Of a stretch of DNA of 64,000 nucleotides, positions 8,810 through 17,553 are shown piece after piece (position 1 is the first letter of the stretch; every line of letters begins with the position of its first letter). The notes beneath the pieces were generated by a model that did not search any database, had not been told where the DNA came from, and was given only the letters and a program-made list of their open reading frames with translations. The stretch spans positions 62,001-126,000 of the forward strand of contig JAZUIV010000058.1 of the NCBI GenBank assembly GCA_045642485.1. The letters are read 5' to 3'. The translations under genes were made by a program, and so were the position numbers. This stretch comes from Cacconaster sp045642485. GTDB lineage: Bacteria > Bacteroidota > Bacteroidia > Bacteroidales > UBA932.

Positions 8810-10630
8810 TTATTTATAGATGGGTCCGAAGTTGGCGCAGGCCCTGTAATCAGCCCCTTCCTTGTCCATTCCGAAGGCATTCCAGGCGGAAGGCCTGAAA
8901 ATCTTATCTTCGGGCACATTGTGCATACAGACGGGTATTCTAAGCATCGAGCAGAGAGTGAGCAGATCGGCTCCGATATGGCCGTATGCTATGGCTCCGT
9001 GGTTGGCTCCCCAGCAGTTCATAACGCTGTAAACATCCTTGAAACAGTCTTTCCCGGCGTCAAGACGCGGAACGAACCAGGTTGTGGGCCAAGTAGGGTC
9101 AGTCCTCTTGTCCAGAATCTCGTGTACGTCGGGTTCAAGTTCTACCGTCCACCCCTCAGCGAGCTGAAGGACAGGGCCAAGACCCTTGACCATATTCAGA
9201 CGCATCATCGTCATAGGCATTCCGCCACGGCTGAGGAAGTGTGAGGAATATCCGCCCCCACGGAAATAATCACGGTCGGCAGGCATCCAGCTTGTTGCCT
9301 TCAGGCAAGCCTCAGCATCTGCTGGAGTCATCTCCCAAGGGGTTTTCATAGTGGGGTTGCCCTCGGCATCCTTCATTGCTCCTGTGGCATCCAGAGTGGT
9401 TGCACCGGAGTTGATGAGGTGGATGAATCCTCCGGCAGCCGCTCCCTGAGGGACCTTGCCGGTGACTCTCTCAACGGCCTCAGGACTCCAATATGTCCTG
9501 ATATCGCTGAACATCACGCCCTTGTTGGTAAGGAGGTGTCCGAAGAGCATCGAAATGCCGTTCAAAAAGTCATTCTCAGTAGCAAGGACTTTGGCCTCAC
9601 GGATTCCGTTCCAGTCGTATGAAGAGCACATCAGGGATTCGGGGAAGTCGAAGTTGGGCTTGTAGTCGGTCCACTGACGCTGCCCCTGGACACCAGCCGC
9701 AATGGCGTTGTGGCCGAGAGCCTCCTCCTTGTAACCCATTTCAAGCAACTTGCCGTTGCCTTCCATAAGGTCCCTGATAATCATCATATTCTTGACGGTG
9801 AATTCCCAATCGGCATCCTTCTCCTGCCGGTTCTTTCCCTTTCCCTTGCCGTTGAAGGTCGTCATCGGGGTACCGGGGAAGAGCGGACGGTCCTCGTTGT
9901 AGTCGTGCCCCTCATTGGGCTTGCAGTATTTCTCTATCCAGGCCATAGCCTTTTCGAACTCCTCGTGATCATAGATTCCGAAGTCCACGCGACGCAGGAT
10001 TTCGACCAGGGATACATATTCGGTCCTCATACCGAGGTAGTCCTGAAGGAAGTCGGCATTAACTATGGAGCCGGCAATACCCATACAGGTGTTTCCGAGG
10101 CTGAGATAGCTCTTGCCGCGCATAGTTGCGACAGCCACGGCGGCACGTGCCCAACGGAGAATTTTCTCCGCCACATCAGCGGGAATGGTATTGTCATTCA
10201 AATCCTGCACGTCGTGTCCGTAAATTCCGAAAGCGGGAAGGCCCTTCTGGGCGTGGGCGGCAAGCACTGCCGCAAGATATACCGCACCGGGACGCTCAGT
10301 TCCGTTGAAGCCCCACACGGCCTTCGGCCAATGAGGATTCATATCCATCGTCTCAGAGCCATAGCACCAGCAACTGGTCACAGAAATTGTGGCTCCCACC
10401 CCTTCCCTTTCGAACTTCTCCTGACAGGCAGCACTTTCGGCGACACGCCCGATTGTGCTGTCTGCAATCACACATTCCACCGGCGAGCCGTCCCCGTTAC
10501 GGAGATTTCCGCTGATAAGTTCGCTGACAGCCTTTGCCAGTTTCATTGTTTTTTCTTCAAGAGCCTCTCTGACTCCTCCCTGACGTCCGTCTATGGTAGG
10601 ACGTATGCCGATTTTAGGATATTTGTTCAT
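8810..10630 (-). CDS. fucI: L-fucose isomerase
   Basis: Manganese-dependent isomerase converting L-fucose to L-fuculose, first step of fucose breakdown. The 606-residue protein (E. coli enzyme 591) starts with the typical KIGIRPTIDGR and carries TSCWCYGSETMDMNPHWPKAVWGFNGTERPG in pieces, the metal-site region ATENDFLNG, and GGGYSSHFLSRGG near the C-terminus. It sits 20 nt after a GH116 gene and 14 nt before fucP. Kinase and aldolase genes (fucK, fucA) are not in this window. Some members also act on D-arabinose. Confidence 0.95.
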   Translation of the reverse strand: MNKYPKIGIRPTIDGRQGGVREALEEKTMKLAKAVSELISGNLRNGDGSPVECVIADSTIGRVAESAACQEKFEREGVGATISVTSCWCYGSETMDMNPHWPKAVWGFNGTERPGAVYLAAVLAAHAQKGLPAFGIYGHDVQDLNDNTIPADVAEKILRWARAAVAVATMRGKSYLSLGNTCMGIAGSIVNADFLQDYLGMRTEYVSLVEILRRVDFGIYDHEEFEKAMAWIEKYCKPNEGHDYNEDRPLFPGTPMTTFNGKGKGKNRQEKDADWEFTVKNMMIIRDLMEGNGKLLEMGYKEEALGHNAIAAGVQGQRQWTDYKPNFDFPESLMCSSYDWNGIREAKVLATENDFLNGISMLFGHLLTNKGVMFSDIRTYWSPEAVERVTGKVPQGAAAGGFIHLINSGATTLDATGAMKDAEGNPTMKTPWEMTPADAEACLKATSWMPADRDYFRGGGYSSHFLSRGGMPMTMMRLNMVKGLGPVLQLAEGWTVELEPDVHEILDKRTDPTWPTTWFVPRLDAGKDCFKDVYSVMNCWGANHGAIAYGHIGADLLTLCSMLRIPVCMHNVPEDKIFRPSAWNAFGMDKEGADYRACANFGPIYK

Positions 10631-10650
10631 ATTGTATTAAAAATTTGGTT

Positions 10651-13149
10651 TCAATTCATTTCAAGACCGGACTCCTGTCCCGACAGGATTGTGCGTTCAA
10701 CGGGAATGTCGCCTTCCTTCACCTCCAGGAACGGCTTGCCTCCCCTGATTCCTACAGAGGCATACCCGAAATTGGTGCTCAGGAACGAGCTGAAGTCCCC
10801 TTTGATTTTCGGATCGATGTAGAGGGTCTTTTCGACCGCATCATACCGTATTCCCGTGAGGGCCTGAAGAAGGCTGTAGCTCGACAGCGCGCGGGCGTAC
10901 CAGTTTCCGCACTCATATTCGTTGTACGGGTTGCGCACAGTGCCGTCATATCGGCTTCTGACTGCACGGACCATCTCAAGGCCTTTTTCCACCTCACCTT
11001 CGAAAATCAGATGAGAGGCGGCCTGATACTCGATTCCCGTCCACACCTCGTCGCTGTAGACGAAAGGCAGGCTCGGCTTCCCTCCCTTCGGCCAACTGCA
11101 GATCAGCGTTCCGGCATCGTGCCTTCCACCGTATCCGGGGCGCTGCGTGCAGGAATGGTCGCTCATATCGGAGCGGAAATTGTATCTATAGACCGAATTC
11201 AGATGGCTCTTGACCAGCTCCCTGTCAAGAGGGTCTTCCCTGCCGCTTGTCAATGACATCCAGCACCCGAGAACACCGTCGGTAAGGCATCCGGTGCCAT
11301 ACTGATATTTGGGCCCCTCTTTCTGAAGAATCTCCAGAGCCTCAGGGCTGTAAGAGCTCTGGTATGACTGGGCCTCAAGCGGACTGCCGGCGTGAAGTCC
11401 GGTCCATTCCACTTTCTGGAAGAAATACTCCCCGTCCCAGAGATTATCCTTCATATAGCGGCGGCATTTGTCAAGCAGGTCCCTGTATCTGCCGCACTCC
11501 TCACCGAGGTATTCCGCCATTGCGATATAACTGTCCAGCGCGGAGGCGTAGAAGGACATCATCATACCGTTGGCTCCCCAAAACTCTATGTCGTATGTAT
11601 TGTGCTGCGGTTCGCGCATCGCCCCGATATGGTCCGGGTCCCAGGTCTCTATGCAATAGTCCAGACTTGCCCTGACCTTCGGAAATATGGCCTTGAGCCA
11701 GTTGTCGTTGCCACTGATTCGCCAGTCCCTGTACACCTTTGTGATGCCTCCCAGCTGTCCGTCAGCGGCAGCGTGGAAATCGTGCTTGGTAGGACGTATC
11801 GGCAGTGCCACGCGGAAAGCCTGATGGCCTCTCTCGTCCTGTGCCACAAAGAATTCCGTCTCACGCAAGGTGCGCTCGAGATTCGGGAAAAGATGAGGGA
11901 TTGCCTGAGCATAGTTCCAGACGTGCGTCGTGGTGCCGGGGCAGGAACCCCAGGTGTCCCCCGTACCTTCATAGCAGTGAAGCCTGCCGTCGTGTTGGCG
12001 CAGGACCGTGGGGGATTTGAGTATCGACAGATTGGATCCTACGGCATCGATGACCTCTGCGGGAAGAGTTGTCCCGAAGAATGTCTCGGAAAAGAGTTCG
12101 GAACGTTTTTTCAGAGATTCGCGGTTTTCATTCCAGAATGCGACGGTCTCCTCCAGATTCGCAAAACGGTGGCTGTACCAGGGCTCGTAAACGGAGGGAG
12201 TGTAGCCTTCGTTGACCTCGCTGTCATAGTGCGATACCTTGCTCGTGGGAACGTACCATACGAGATTTAGCCGTACTGTCTCCGTCGCCCCGGGCTCTAT
12301 GCTGACAGGAACGCTGAGCGAAGCGCCGTACTGTCCATCCTTGAAGTTTTCGGCCGGGCGGTTGTTGATGACCCCTGCCGCCACCTTGTTCCATTCGATG
12401 GTGAGAGGGTCGAACCACCCTCCCCTGAACCAGCATCCGTCCACTACGGTGCCGGGCCTGTCGGTATAGACAGCCATATGGGCCTCGTCATACGGTCTGC
12501 CGGGTATGGCTTCCGTGTTAAGCACAAACCCGTTCTCCATATTTACGATATAACCCCTGGAATACTGGGAGCGGTCGAGGAAATTCTTCGTGCTGAAAGT
12601 GTATATCGTCTCAAGCTTCTGGGAAGTCGTGTTGGTGAAACTGTATTCAAAACAGGCTACAGGCAGACTGGAGGCATCCTCGTCGTTGGGGACGAACGGA
12701 CTCCAGGCGCGGACTTTGATTTCCAATGGGATATCTTTGTCGTCAAGGTCGATTTCAGCGAACGGGAAACGTCCTGTGAATCTGCAATTCTCGAAGCGCG
12801 GCATACCCCAGGTTGTCTGGCCGTATCCGAGCCCCCCCTGCCCGCGTCCGAAAATCTTGTAATCGGGAACCTGTCCCTCAAGCACTTTTGCGCCATTCTC
12901 ATATCCTTTTACACATATTGCGGAGAAAGCGGCCGGTTCGTTGAAAAGGTCGGGCTCGTGGAAAAGAGAAACGTTGGAAAGAGCACCCGTTCCCTCCACA
13001 CATATCATACCCGCTCCCAGGCCTCCGAGAGGGAATGCAATGTGATCCAACTCCTTACCTTCATACACGCCGTCATAACCCGACGGTGAGGTGGTGCAGG
13101 AAACAGCCGTCACAGCCACGGCGAAAAATAGGAACGCTTTGATTTTCAT
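10651..13149 (-). CDS. GH116-family glycoside hydrolase (GBA2-like), lipoprotein
   Basis: Likely beta-glycosidase of family GH116. The 832-residue product starts with a lipoprotein signal ending VTAVSC (Cys18), placing it on the periplasmic or outer surface. Residues ~30-330 look like the beta-sandwich N-domain (HIAFPLGGLGAGMICVEGTG), then an (alpha/alpha)6 catalytic domain with NYAQAIPHLFPNLERTLRE, TDGVLGCWMSLTSG and YSDEVWTGIEYQAASHLI. It lies 24 nt after lptB and 20 nt before fucI, hence cotranscribed with fucose genes. Substrate unknown; beta-glucosides or beta-xylosides are family norms. A role on fucosylated glycans is only inference from position. Confidence 0.8.
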   Translation of the reverse strand: MKIKAFLFFAVAVTAVSCTTSPSGYDGVYEGKELDHIAFPLGGLGAGMICVEGTGALSNVSLFHEPDLFNEPAAFSAICVKGYENGAKVLEGQVPDYKIFGRGQGGLGYGQTTWGMPRFENCRFTGRFPFAEIDLDDKDIPLEIKVRAWSPFVPNDEDASSLPVACFEYSFTNTTSQKLETIYTFSTKNFLDRSQYSRGYIVNMENGFVLNTEAIPGRPYDEAHMAVYTDRPGTVVDGCWFRGGWFDPLTIEWNKVAAGVINNRPAENFKDGQYGASLSVPVSIEPGATETVRLNLVWYVPTSKVSHYDSEVNEGYTPSVYEPWYSHRFANLEETVAFWNENRESLKKRSELFSETFFGTTLPAEVIDAVGSNLSILKSPTVLRQHDGRLHCYEGTGDTWGSCPGTTTHVWNYAQAIPHLFPNLERTLRETEFFVAQDERGHQAFRVALPIRPTKHDFHAAADGQLGGITKVYRDWRISGNDNWLKAIFPKVRASLDYCIETWDPDHIGAMREPQHNTYDIEFWGANGMMMSFYASALDSYIAMAEYLGEECGRYRDLLDKCRRYMKDNLWDGEYFFQKVEWTGLHAGSPLEAQSYQSSYSPEALEILQKEGPKYQYGTGCLTDGVLGCWMSLTSGREDPLDRELVKSHLNSVYRYNFRSDMSDHSCTQRPGYGGRHDAGTLICSWPKGGKPSLPFVYSDEVWTGIEYQAASHLIFEGEVEKGLEMVRAVRSRYDGTVRNPYNEYECGNWYARALSSYSLLQALTGIRYDAVEKTLYIDPKIKGDFSSFLSTNFGYASVGIRGGKPFLEVKEGDIPVERTILSGQESGLEMN

Positions 13150-13173
13150 TTTGATAATTATTGATATTACACT

Positions 13174-13929
13174 TTATGGATCCTGCGGCCGGTCGTGAAG
13201 CACGGCCTTGCGCAGTTCGAAATTCTGTCCGAGATATTTCTTCCTTACTTCGGGATTACTGGCCAGCTGCTCCGCCGTGCCGCTTTCAAGAATCGTCCCT
13301 TCATAAAGCAGGTATGCCCTGTCGGTGATGGCAAGCGTTTCGTGGACGTTGTGGTCGGTGATGATAATCCCAATGTTCTTGGTCTTCAACTTGGCGATGA
13401 TATGCTGGATATCCTCGACCGCAATAGGGTCAACGCCGGCGAAAGGCTCATCAAGCAGGATGAATTTCGGATTGATGGCAAGGGCCCTGGCTATTTCGCA
13501 TCGGCGGCGTTCACCTCCCGAAAGCTGTATCCCCTGACTTTTCCGAACCTTCTGAAGTCCGAACTCGTCCAGAAGGGATTCCAGTCTCTCATACCTGTAG
13601 TCCCGCTCGAAATGAGCCATTTCCATCACCGAGAGGATATTGTTCTCCACGCTCATAGTCCTGAACACGGATGCCTCCTGCGCAAGATATCCCACACCTT
13701 TCTGGGCTCTGCGATACATCGGGAGCGAGGTGATTTCCTCGTCATCAAGGAAAATCTTCCCGCCGTTGGGCTTTATCAGCCCGGTAATCATATAGAAACT
13801 GGTGGTCTTCCCCGCCCCGTTGGGGCCCAGAAGTCCCACAATCTCTCCCTGCTCAACCTCAATCGACACGTCCTTTACAACGGTTCGTTTGCCATATTTC
13901 TTGACCAGATGCTGGCTGTATAGTTTCAT
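13174..13929 (-). CDS. lptB: LPS export ABC transporter ATPase LptB
   Basis: Cytoplasmic ATPase driving lipopolysaccharide transport from the inner membrane. The 251-residue protein has Walker A GPNGAGKTT (residues ~35-43), the Q-loop region, signature LSGGERRRCEIARAL, Walker B FILLDEPFAGVDP and the switch TDHNVHET, the last two being typical of LptB. It begins 13 nt after dnaX and is followed at 24 nt by the GH116 gene. Length is in the family range (about 240). Confidence 0.95.
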   Translation of the reverse strand: MKLYSQHLVKKYGKRTVVKDVSIEVEQGEIVGLLGPNGAGKTTSFYMITGLIKPNGGKIFLDDEEITSLPMYRRAQKGVGYLAQEASVFRTMSVENNILSVMEMAHFERDYRYERLESLLDEFGLQKVRKSQGIQLSGGERRRCEIARALAINPKFILLDEPFAGVDPIAVEDIQHIIAKLKTKNIGIIITDHNVHETLAITDRAYLLYEGTILESGTAEQLASNPEVRKKYLGQNFELRKAVLHDRPQDP

Positions 13930-13942
13930 ATCAAATTATGTT

Positions 13943-15610
13943 CTATGACGTTTCCAATTTGAAATCATCCTTCAGGTGAAGGAATTCCTCGGAATTGCGG
14001 CTGAGGTAATCCACCTTGTCGGATGGCATATGAAGAGTCGGAGCGGAAGCCGCGTCAACCTCCGGAACCTCCACGAAAAGCCTGATTTTCCCGTTGTCGA
14101 GACTGCGGCGCAGGAAACTCTCCAGACGGTGAAGGCAATTGTGCTCTATCCACTCCTTCTGGGCCTGATTGCCCACCTTGAAAAAGACATCCGTCTCCCC
14201 TTCAAACCTGACCGGAGCCTTTGAGAGGGCCGCTGAGAGGCTCGGTCTGCTTGATTCGCTTTCAGACAGGGCTTTCCAGGCCTTTTCCAATGACTGGCTG
14301 TCCAGCGGCTTTTCCGAGACCTGCTCCTCGCTCACAGATGCGGAGGGCTCCTTCATCGCCTGCTGCAACACTGCCTTTATGGAGAGGCCTGCCTGTTTTG
14401 AGGGCTTCGTCGCAACGGGCTGCGGAGCCTCAACCTTCTGCGGAACCGGTGCGGCCGACTGTGCCGGTGCGGCTTGCTGTATCGGTGCGGCTTGCTGTAT
14501 CGGTGCGGATGCAAACGCCCCGTTAAGGGCACAGATGCGCATCAGGGCAAATTCGATAAGCAACCGCGGATTTCCGCTCTGCCTATATGCCGCATCACAT
14601 CCGTTTGAAATTTTCAGCGCCTCGAAAAGGAAGGCAGGCGTACATTTCCTGCCATACTCCTCATATTTTGCCATTACGGAAGGAGCAAGCTCCACGAGAG
14701 TCGAGGAAGCCTTGTTGCCGGATATGATAAGATTTCTGAAATGGGAGCTGAGCCCGGCCACGAATTCCTGAGCATTGAACCCCTTGGAAAGAATATCGTT
14801 CAGAAGAAGCATCGCTGACGTATAATCTCCGGAAAGGAAGAAATCCGTCATCCTGAAATAATATTCGTGGTCCAGGACATTGAGGTTGCTTATGACCTGC
14901 TCATATGTGATGTTCCTGCCGCAGAAAGCGACAGTCTGATCGAAGAGAGTCAGAGCATCGCGCATCGCTCCGTCGGCCTTCTGAGCGATTACGTGAATGG
15001 CATCTTCGCTGATCTCCACACCTTCCCGTGCAGCAATCTGCTTTATGTTCAGAACCATATCCTCAATGGAGATACGGTTGAAATCAAATGTCTGGCAGCG
15101 GGAGAGAATCGTGGGAAGAATCTTGTGCTTTTCAGTGGTGGCCAGAATGAAGACGGCGTGTGCGGGCGGCTCCTCCAATGTCTTGAGGAAGGCATTGAAG
15201 GCGGCCTGCGAAAGCATATGCACCTCGTCTATGATATATACACTGTACTTTCCCACCTGAGGAGGGATTCGGACCTTCTCCGTCAGGGCGCGGATATCTT
15301 CAACGGAGTTATTGGAAGCCGCGTCCAACTCGTGAATGCTGTAGGACCTGTTTTCCGCAAATGAACGGCAGGACTCGCACTTTCCGCAGGGCTCAAGTTC
15401 CGGCCCGGGATCGGAACAGTTGATTGTCTTTGCGAAGATTCTTGCGGCGCTTGTCTTTCCTACACCACGCGGCCCGCAGAAAAGGTATGCGTGAGCCAAC
15501 TGCCCCCTCAGGATTGAATTCTTGAGAGTCTGCGCGATTGTCTGCTGTCCCAGCAAAGTCCCGAAACTGGACGGCCGGTATTTACGTGCCGATACAATGA
15601 ACTGTTCCAT
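13943..15610 (-). CDS. dnaX: DNA polymerase III subunit tau (DnaX)
   Basis: Clamp-loader ATPase subunit of the replicase. The start MEQFIVSARKYRP at 15610 is preferred over an in-frame ATG at 15661; it gives 555 aa. Seen: Walker A GPRGVGKTSAARIFAK, four zinc cysteines in CSDPGPELEPCGKCESC, Walker B DEVHMLS, sensor region EPPAHAVFILATTEKHKI. Around residues 370-410 a Pro/Ala/Gln linker contains two to three tandem copies of APIQQA, encoded by an 18-bp tandem repeat near 14,460-14,510. I saw no clear slippage signal for a gamma form. The minus-strand -7 element ends only 6 nt before the start. Confidence 0.93.
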   Translation of the reverse strand: MEQFIVSARKYRPSSFGTLLGQQTIAQTLKNSILRGQLAHAYLFCGPRGVGKTSAARIFAKTINCSDPGPELEPCGKCESCRSFAENRSYSIHELDAASNNSVEDIRALTEKVRIPPQVGKYSVYIIDEVHMLSQAAFNAFLKTLEEPPAHAVFILATTEKHKILPTILSRCQTFDFNRISIEDMVLNIKQIAAREGVEISEDAIHVIAQKADGAMRDALTLFDQTVAFCGRNITYEQVISNLNVLDHEYYFRMTDFFLSGDYTSAMLLLNDILSKGFNAQEFVAGLSSHFRNLIISGNKASSTLVELAPSVMAKYEEYGRKCTPAFLFEALKISNGCDAAYRQSGNPRLLIEFALMRICALNGAFASAPIQQAAPIQQAAPAQSAAPVPQKVEAPQPVATKPSKQAGLSIKAVLQQAMKEPSASVSEEQVSEKPLDSQSLEKAWKALSESESSRPSLSAALSKAPVRFEGETDVFFKVGNQAQKEWIEHNCLHRLESFLRRSLDNGKIRLFVEVPEVDAASAPTLHMPSDKVDYLSRNSEEFLHLKDDFKLETS

Positions 15611-15616
15611 AGAGTA

Positions 15617-15644
15617 CAAATATAATAAAAATAGAGTAACTTCG
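15617..15644. promoter_or_regulatory. Divergent -7 elements for dnaX (-) and the M16 peptidase (+)
   Basis: Minus strand: TATATTTG at 15624-15617, 6 nt before the dnaX ATG at 15610. Plus strand: TAACTTCG at 15637-15644, 4 nt before the ATG at 15649. If these are the real promoters, both mRNAs start at or next to the start codon. No good -33 TTTG was found for either. Confidence 0.4.
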
Positions 15645-15648
15645 CCGT

Positions 15649-16890
15649 ATGATTTATACAAAGACTTTCGACTGCGGTTTAAAACTGGTCTTCAGGAAGA
15701 CCCAGTCCCCGGTATCATACAGCGCCCTGACCATCAAATCCGGTACCAGAAACGAGCCGGAAGGCAAGGACGGCATCGCCCATTTCACGGAGCATATGCT
15801 GTTCAAGGGAACCCGCAAGCACACCCCCAGAGAAATCAGCGACAGGCTGGAACTTCTGGGAGGGGACCTCAACGCCTACACCACCAAGGAGGAAACGGTG
15901 GTATATTCCGCCGTATTGAAAGAGGACACCGCGAAGGCCGTGGACCTTATGATGGAGATGGCATTCACCTCCACCTTCCCCGAAAACGAACTGAACAAGG
16001 AGAGACTTGTAATCATAGACGAAATCAATATGTACAAGGACTCTCCGTCCGACTGCATTTTCGATGATTTCGAACTGATGCTATATGGGGATCATCCCCT
16101 CGCCCGCCCCATTCTGGGCAGCGCAAAGTCCCTGAAAAAAATCAAGTCAGCCGACTTGAAGGCCTACACGGAATTGAATTTCAAACCGGAAAGAATGTGC
16201 ATCTCCATTGCGGGAGGAATCACCCCACAGCGGGCTGAAAAGATTGTCGCGGATTCCATCAGACGCTACGTTCCCGAAGGGTACCTTCCTTCTATGCCGG
16301 CAATCCCCCCGGCTGAGGGAGGAGGTCTGGCGGCGGGGAGATTCTTCCGAAAGGAAATCTCCAAGAAGAACCATCAGGCCAACTGCATAATCGGAACATC
16401 AGCCTATTCATATTATGAAAAGGAGAGGCTGACCTTGATTCTCCTTTCGAACCTGCTCGGAGGCTCCTCAACCAACTCCCGCCTGAACCAGTTGCTCAGA
16501 GAGCGCAACGCTCTTGTCTATAATGTGGAATCGATGTATGTCCCATTTGCCGACACCGGCTCTTTTCTGATATATTTCGGCTGCGAAAAGCAGAATACCC
16601 AGAGGTGCATAGAGTTGATTGACAAGCAATTGGAAGAACTCAGAACAACTCCGTTGTCCGAGAGGGAACTCGCCGCGGCAAAGAAGCAGCTGCTGGGACA
16701 GCTCGCCATCTCGTCCGACAACGGGGAAGCGCAGGCTCTGGCAATCGGAAAGAGTATGACAGTTTTCGGGCGCATAATGCCGGACGAGGAAGTCAGGGCA
16801 AGAATCAACGCCATAACCGCCGACCGGCTTCGGGCGACAGCCGCGGAACTGCTTGCTCCCGAAAGGCTGTCAAGCCTCATATACAAGTAA
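15649..16890 (+). CDS. M16-family zinc metallopeptidase
   Basis: Insulinase/mitochondrial-processing-peptidase-like protease. The 413-residue protein has the inverted zinc motif HFTEH (residues ~46-50), the downstream glutamate region LVIIDEINMYKDSP, and the C-terminal M16 half with the substrate-binding RxxY-type region (NQLLRERNALVYNV). One-chain length of about 410 fits the bacterial PqqL/YmxG-like group. It is divergent from dnaX and followed after 8 nt by an O-methyltransferase. No signal peptide is visible, so it should be cytoplasmic. Its substrate is unknown. Confidence 0.9.
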   Translation: MIYTKTFDCGLKLVFRKTQSPVSYSALTIKSGTRNEPEGKDGIAHFTEHMLFKGTRKHTPREISDRLELLGGDLNAYTTKEETVVYSAVLKEDTAKAVDLMMEMAFTSTFPENELNKERLVIIDEINMYKDSPSDCIFDDFELMLYGDHPLARPILGSAKSLKKIKSADLKAYTELNFKPERMCISIAGGITPQRAEKIVADSIRRYVPEGYLPSMPAIPPAEGGGLAAGRFFRKEISKKNHQANCIIGTSAYSYYEKERLTLILLSNLLGGSSTNSRLNQLLRERNALVYNVESMYVPFADTGSFLIYFGCEKQNTQRCIELIDKQLEELRTTPLSERELAAAKKQLLGQLAISSDNGEAQALAIGKSMTVFGRIMPDEEVRARINAITADRLRATAAELLAPERLSSLIYK

Positions 16891-16898
16891 TTACGACT

Positions 16899-17528
16899 AT
16901 GGATGCTCTCGACCGCTATCTACGGGATATGTCCACCCCGCTTCCCCAGACTCTTGAATGGCTGGAGAAGCAGACGCATCTTCGGACCAATCACGCAAGG
17001 ATGCTTTCAGGCAGCATCGTCGGAGCCCTGTTGCATCACATCACTCTGATGCTCGCCCCCTCCAGAGTGTTGGAACTGGGGGTTTTCACAGGGTACTCCT
17101 CCATCTGCATCGCATCCGCCCTCAGAGAGGGAGCCGTGCTGGATTCCATCGAAATCAACGATGAACTGGAGGACCTGATAAGGGAGGGCTACCGCCGCGC
17201 CGGCATTGAAGACAGGACAAACCTGATGATAGGCGATGCCCGGGAGATTATCCCGACCCTGGACAAAATCTATGACCTGATTTACATTGATGCCAACAAA
17301 CGGGAATATGCCGATTACTACAGGATGGCCGTGGACAAGGTCAGGAGCGGAGGATACATAATTGCCGACAACGTTCTCTGGGACGGGAAAGTCTGTATGG
17401 AGAATCCGCCGCACGACCCGCAGACTGAAGGCATCACCTCCTTCAACAGCATTGTTGCATCGGACCCGCAGGTGGAAAACTTCATCCTTCCTTTGCGGGA
17501 CGGGCTCAACATCATTCGCAAAAAATAA
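16899..17528 (+). CDS. SAM-dependent O-methyltransferase (COG4122 type)
   Basis: Class I methyltransferase of the caffeoyl-CoA/catechol O-methyltransferase-like family. In 209 residues it shows motif I VLELGVFTGYSSICIASAL (about 53-71), an acidic residue ending the next strand (DSIEIND), and YDLIYIDANKREYADYYRM with the metal-binding Asp, then GGYIIADNVLWDGKV. Substrate cannot be read from sequence. It starts 8 nt after the peptidase gene and 25 nt before the EF-hand gene, so all three may share a transcript. Confidence 0.88.
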   Translation: MDALDRYLRDMSTPLPQTLEWLEKQTHLRTNHARMLSGSIVGALLHHITLMLAPSRVLELGVFTGYSSICIASALREGAVLDSIEINDELEDLIREGYRRAGIEDRTNLMIGDAREIIPTLDKIYDLIYIDANKREYADYYRMAVDKVRSGGYIIADNVLWDGKVCMENPPHDPQTEGITSFNSIVASDPQVENFILPLRDGLNIIRKK

Positions 17529-17553
17529 TTATATTTGTAGAAATATCAACATT

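Noticed and set aside
9710..10822. Plus-strand frame of 370 codons opposite fucI
   Set aside because: Antisense to fucI, whose motifs are intact throughout; no family character.
14460..14520. Programmed frameshift site for a gamma form of DnaX
   Set aside because: The 18-bp tandem repeat encodes a linker; no slippery heptamer with a following hairpin was found.
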